Source: Clostridia bacterium BRH_c25
GTDB taxonomy: Bacteria; Bacillota_A; Clostridia; Lutisporales; Lutisporaceae
DNA: 64,000 nucleotides
Reading direction: 5' to 3'
Assembly (NCBI GenBank): GCA_001515955.1
Contig: LOES01000136.1
Span: 52,038 to 116,037 of the forward strand
Shown: piece after piece, positions 62,001 through 64,000 of the stretch
Position numbering within the stretch: position 1 is the stretch's first letter
Layout: the number at the start of each line of letters is the position of its first letter
The notes under the pieces: model-generated
Databases searched by the model: none
Told to the model about the DNA's origin: nothing
Seen by the model: the letters and a program-made list of their open reading frames with translations, nothing else
Made by a program: the position numbers and the translations under genes

Positions 62001-62015
62001 TTATCACTTTGATAG
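62001..62015 (-). promoter_or_regulatory. Fourth palindrome, upstream of the activator gene
   Basis: TTATC-ACTTT-GATAG matches the activator-site pattern except for the last base, about 40 bp before the chosen start. Autoregulation is likely. The remainder of the 287-bp gap to 62249 shows nothing else firm. Confidence 0.55.
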
Positions 62016-62249
62016 CAATAAAGAAGCACGGTGCTATTATATAGTATTCTGCTTAGTCCTTAGACATAATATATAAATCTTGTTTTCATCATATAGGTTA
62101 AAACAAGTTGACTTCTTTTAATTATATAAGCTGTTACTTCAGCTTTTGCCTTTCATGCTACAGCTATATTATTGTATAATGATAATAATGATATATAAGA
62201 ATAAACACATATCAGCTGAATATGCATTAATACAAGGGGGTAGATAAAC

Positions 62250-63185
62250 ATGCGGAAGAACTTTCGATTTCTATTGGTATTTGCATTACTGGCAATCCTT
62301 GCACTTGATGCATACGGAGCTGAAAACCCGGCTGCCCCAGAGTATAATTACGGGAACTCCCCGGGAAACCTCATAAACCTTGGCCTGATTGCAGAAAACG
62401 AAGATTGGATCTACTACAGCAGCAGCTTCTATAAATACAAGCTGTACAAGATTAGAAAGGACGGAAGTGATAGGACCAAGCTTTCTGATGATAAGGCTGT
62501 CTGCATAAATGTCATGGGAGATTGGATTTACTATTTTAATCTCAGCGACCACTCGGAGCTATATAAAATAAGGGTGGACGGAGCTGATCCCACCAGCCTC
62601 GAGGTAATAGGGAACAACTTCTTATGTGTTGTGGATGATTGGATATACTACAATAACGCCGACAGTAAGCTGTACAGGATGAAAACTAATGGAACAGGCA
62701 ACTTCATGCTTTCTGATGATAATGCCCAATCTGCAAATGTGGTAGAAGACACTATCTATTATGTCAACAAAAGTGATCAAGGTAAAATATATTCGGTAAG
62801 TACCAACGGTGCCGAGCGCAGAATGATCGTTAATGATACAGCATATAAATTCCAGATTTCAGATGGCTGGATCTGTTACATAAACAGAAATGACAAATCC
62901 AGTCTGTATAGAATCAGACTGGATGGCAGTGAAAAGAGAAAGCTTGTTAATGATAGCGTTCAGTATTTAAATATCAAGGATGGTTGGATATATTATACTA
63001 TTGATGCCAACACTCAAAACCTATATAAAATCAAGCTTGACGGCAGTTCAAAAACCGACTTGAAACGCAGTGGCTCACTGATGATCAATATTATTAGTGA
63101 CTGGATTTATTATCTGAATAAAAATAACAACAACAGCCTCTATAAGATAAAGACCGATGGAACCCAGAATCAGCTTACATGGTAG
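62250..63185 (+). CDS. Secreted DUF5050 repeat protein
   Basis: 311 residues with a signal peptide (MRKNFRFLLVFALLAILALDAYGAE). The mature part consists of about six repeats of 40-44 residues with the pattern DWIYYxN-xx-LYKIRxDG-xx-LxDD-xx-N, which is DUF5050; such repeats probably build a beta-propeller. SD AAGGGGG. It would be secreted or retained at the surface; the binding partner is unknown. Divergent from the sigma-54 activator, single gene. Confidence 0.85.
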   Translation: MRKNFRFLLVFALLAILALDAYGAENPAAPEYNYGNSPGNLINLGLIAENEDWIYYSSSFYKYKLYKIRKDGSDRTKLSDDKAVCINVMGDWIYYFNLSDHSELYKIRVDGADPTSLEVIGNNFLCVVDDWIYYNNADSKLYRMKTNGTGNFMLSDDNAQSANVVEDTIYYVNKSDQGKIYSVSTNGAERRMIVNDTAYKFQISDGWICYINRNDKSSLYRIRLDGSEKRKLVNDSVQYLNIKDGWIYYTIDANTQNLYKIKLDGSSKTDLKRSGSLMINIISDWIYYLNKNNNNSLYKIKTDGTQNQLTW

Positions 63186-63343
63186 AATGTGGCTCCGATT
63201 CAAGATCAAGAATTTGTTGCTCCAAAACAAAACAGATGCATTTAAACACCCGGGTATTACTGATAAATCATAATATTTAAGAATGAATATATTGTTTATC
63301 CTTAGCAGATACTATTTTTATAACATTTTGAAGGAGGAATACG

Positions 63344-63562
63344 ATGCAGAATCTTTCAACCAAGGAACTCAATTATGTTAAGGATTTACTGTCATGGGAG
63401 CTACTTTCTGCAAAAAAATGCTTTCAGTACTCCAATCAGGAAACAAACCCGTCCCACCAGAAAGTGTTTTCCGATGCTGCAAATTTGCATCAGCAAAACT
63501 ATCAAAGCTTATTGAACTATATCAATCAGATAAATAATAAGCAGGGGGGGCAAACACATTAA
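63344..63562 (+). CDS. CotF-like small spore coat protein
   Basis: 72 residues: TKELNYVKDLLSWELLSAKKCFQYSNQET, then a helix with LHQQNYQSLLNYINQI. The pattern (LxxLL, SAxKC, Hxxx-xxYQxLLNYI) is that of small CotF-family or ferritin-like coat proteins of Clostridia. SD GAAGGAGG. Its stop overlaps the start of the next coat gene by one base, so both are made together in sporulation. Confidence 0.8.
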   Translation: MQNLSTKELNYVKDLLSWELLSAKKCFQYSNQETNPSHQKVFSDAANLHQQNYQSLLNYINQINNKQGGQTH

Positions 63563-63924
63563 TGGATACTCAAGCAACAATTACATCAAAAACAGGTGTG
63601 CAAAAAATCGGCAGGACAGTTTCATCAGAATTACCAAAGGTAAAGGATCCAAACATAAACGTAAGGGATAAACTCAATGATATTTTACTTGCAGAAAAGC
63701 ACAACCTTGTAAGTTATCAAATAGCCATTAACGAAATAATCAATGATGATTTGCTAAATTTGTTGATTAATAACCGAAATAAGTTGCAGGGTGTGCATAC
63801 AAGTGTGTTTAATGATCTGTTCAACCTTGGTGAATACCAAGCAGATGTTGCTACTACACCTCAAATCGCAGATACTTACGATGTATTCAGCGGGTATATA
63901 ACCCAGCTTCCTTTCAAGCAATAG
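63562..63924 (+). CDS. Coat F domain spore protein
   Basis: 120 residues. DKLNDILLAEKHNLVSYQIAINEIINDDLLNLLINNRNKLQGVHTSVFNDLFNLGEYQAD is a CotF domain: a two-helix unit carrying the acidic-histidine pattern AEKH and LQGVH, followed by the GEYQA motif near the end. It probably pairs with the small protein encoded just upstream. A strong hairpin terminator follows. Confidence 0.85.
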   Translation: MDTQATITSKTGVQKIGRTVSSELPKVKDPNINVRDKLNDILLAEKHNLVSYQIAINEIINDDLLNLLINNRNKLQGVHTSVFNDLFNLGEYQADVATTPQIADTYDVFSGYITQLPFKQ

Positions 63925-63955
63925 CCTGTGTTGTATTATAAAACAGCCTAAGGGT

Positions 63956-64000
63956 CAACCAAATAAGGTGCATTTTGTTTCCGCTCCTTATTTGGTTGTT
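63956..64000 (+). terminator. Terminator after the coat operon
   Basis: CAACCAAATAAGG pairs exactly with CCTTATTTGGTTG. The T-tract starts at the last bases of the window. Confidence 0.75.

Overview
The window looks like a chromosomal segment of a spore-forming, Gram-positive anaerobe of the class Clostridia. The DNA is AT-rich, Shine-Dalgarno (SD) sequences are strong (AGGAGG-like), and intrinsic terminators are common. It carries a spoVA-type sporulation operon, CotF-like spore coat genes, a 2-hydroxyacyl-CoA-dehydratase-type activase, DUF421/DUF4363 and DUF6179/DUF6323 gene pairs, and a group II intron. No rRNA, tRNA or CRISPR array was seen. Species cannot be fixed from the sequence alone.

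Layout. 1-9.2 kb: the end of an amidohydrolase gene; a BlaI repressor with an M56 peptidase-amidase fusion; a radical SAM protein; a lipoprotein; small housekeeping and unknown genes. 9.2-12 kb: a decayed zone with a fused pair of truncated genes, a broken ImmA/IrrE gene and a partial duplicate of a DUF89 gene. 12-21.6 kb: a LytTR/DUF3021 pair; an L,D-transpeptidase; a 770-bp gene-free stretch holding nested inverted repeats and an orphan glycine riboswitch; an M20 amidohydrolase with a two-part DUF3100-type membrane system and its regulator; the intact DUF89 gene. 21.7-22.3 kb: a 59-aa membrane protein and a roughly 97-nt structured small RNA with its own promoter and terminator. 22.3-29.7 kb: DUF1835, AraC and hydrolase genes, a YjbR-Tag fusion, gene remnants, a group II intron and short dispersed repeats. 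29.7-34 kb: a 1434-aa activase. 34-40.5 kb: a TetR regulator, a MacAB-like efflux system and a two-component system. 40.5-48.4 kb: a LysM protein, HelD, TetR, an aminotransferase, and the DUF6179/DUF6323 pair. 48.4-52.5 kb: DUF421 genes and a spoVA operon of the spoVA2mob type with a 2Duf homologue. 53-54 kb: panC. 54.4-62 kb: a sigma-54-controlled operon (threonine-synthase-like enzyme, knotted carbamoyltransferase YgeW, a second PLP enzyme, a sodium/solute symporter) and its activator. 62-64 kb: a DUF5050 repeat protein and two coat proteins.

How the parts fit. The sigma-54 module is self-contained. The activator has palindromic TTATC-N5-GATAA sites before and after its own gene, and two more lie just upstream of a near-perfect -24/-12 promoter that serves the four-gene operon. 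The enzymes suggest catabolism of a carbamoylated (ureido) amino acid, but the substrate is unknown. The strongest candidates for something undescribed are the structured RNA at 22.15-22.25 kb and this sigma-54 operon. Several regions (9.6, 11.3-11.9, 15.2, 26.2 and 27.2-29.6 kb) carry scars of deletion or recombination, often beside short repeats.
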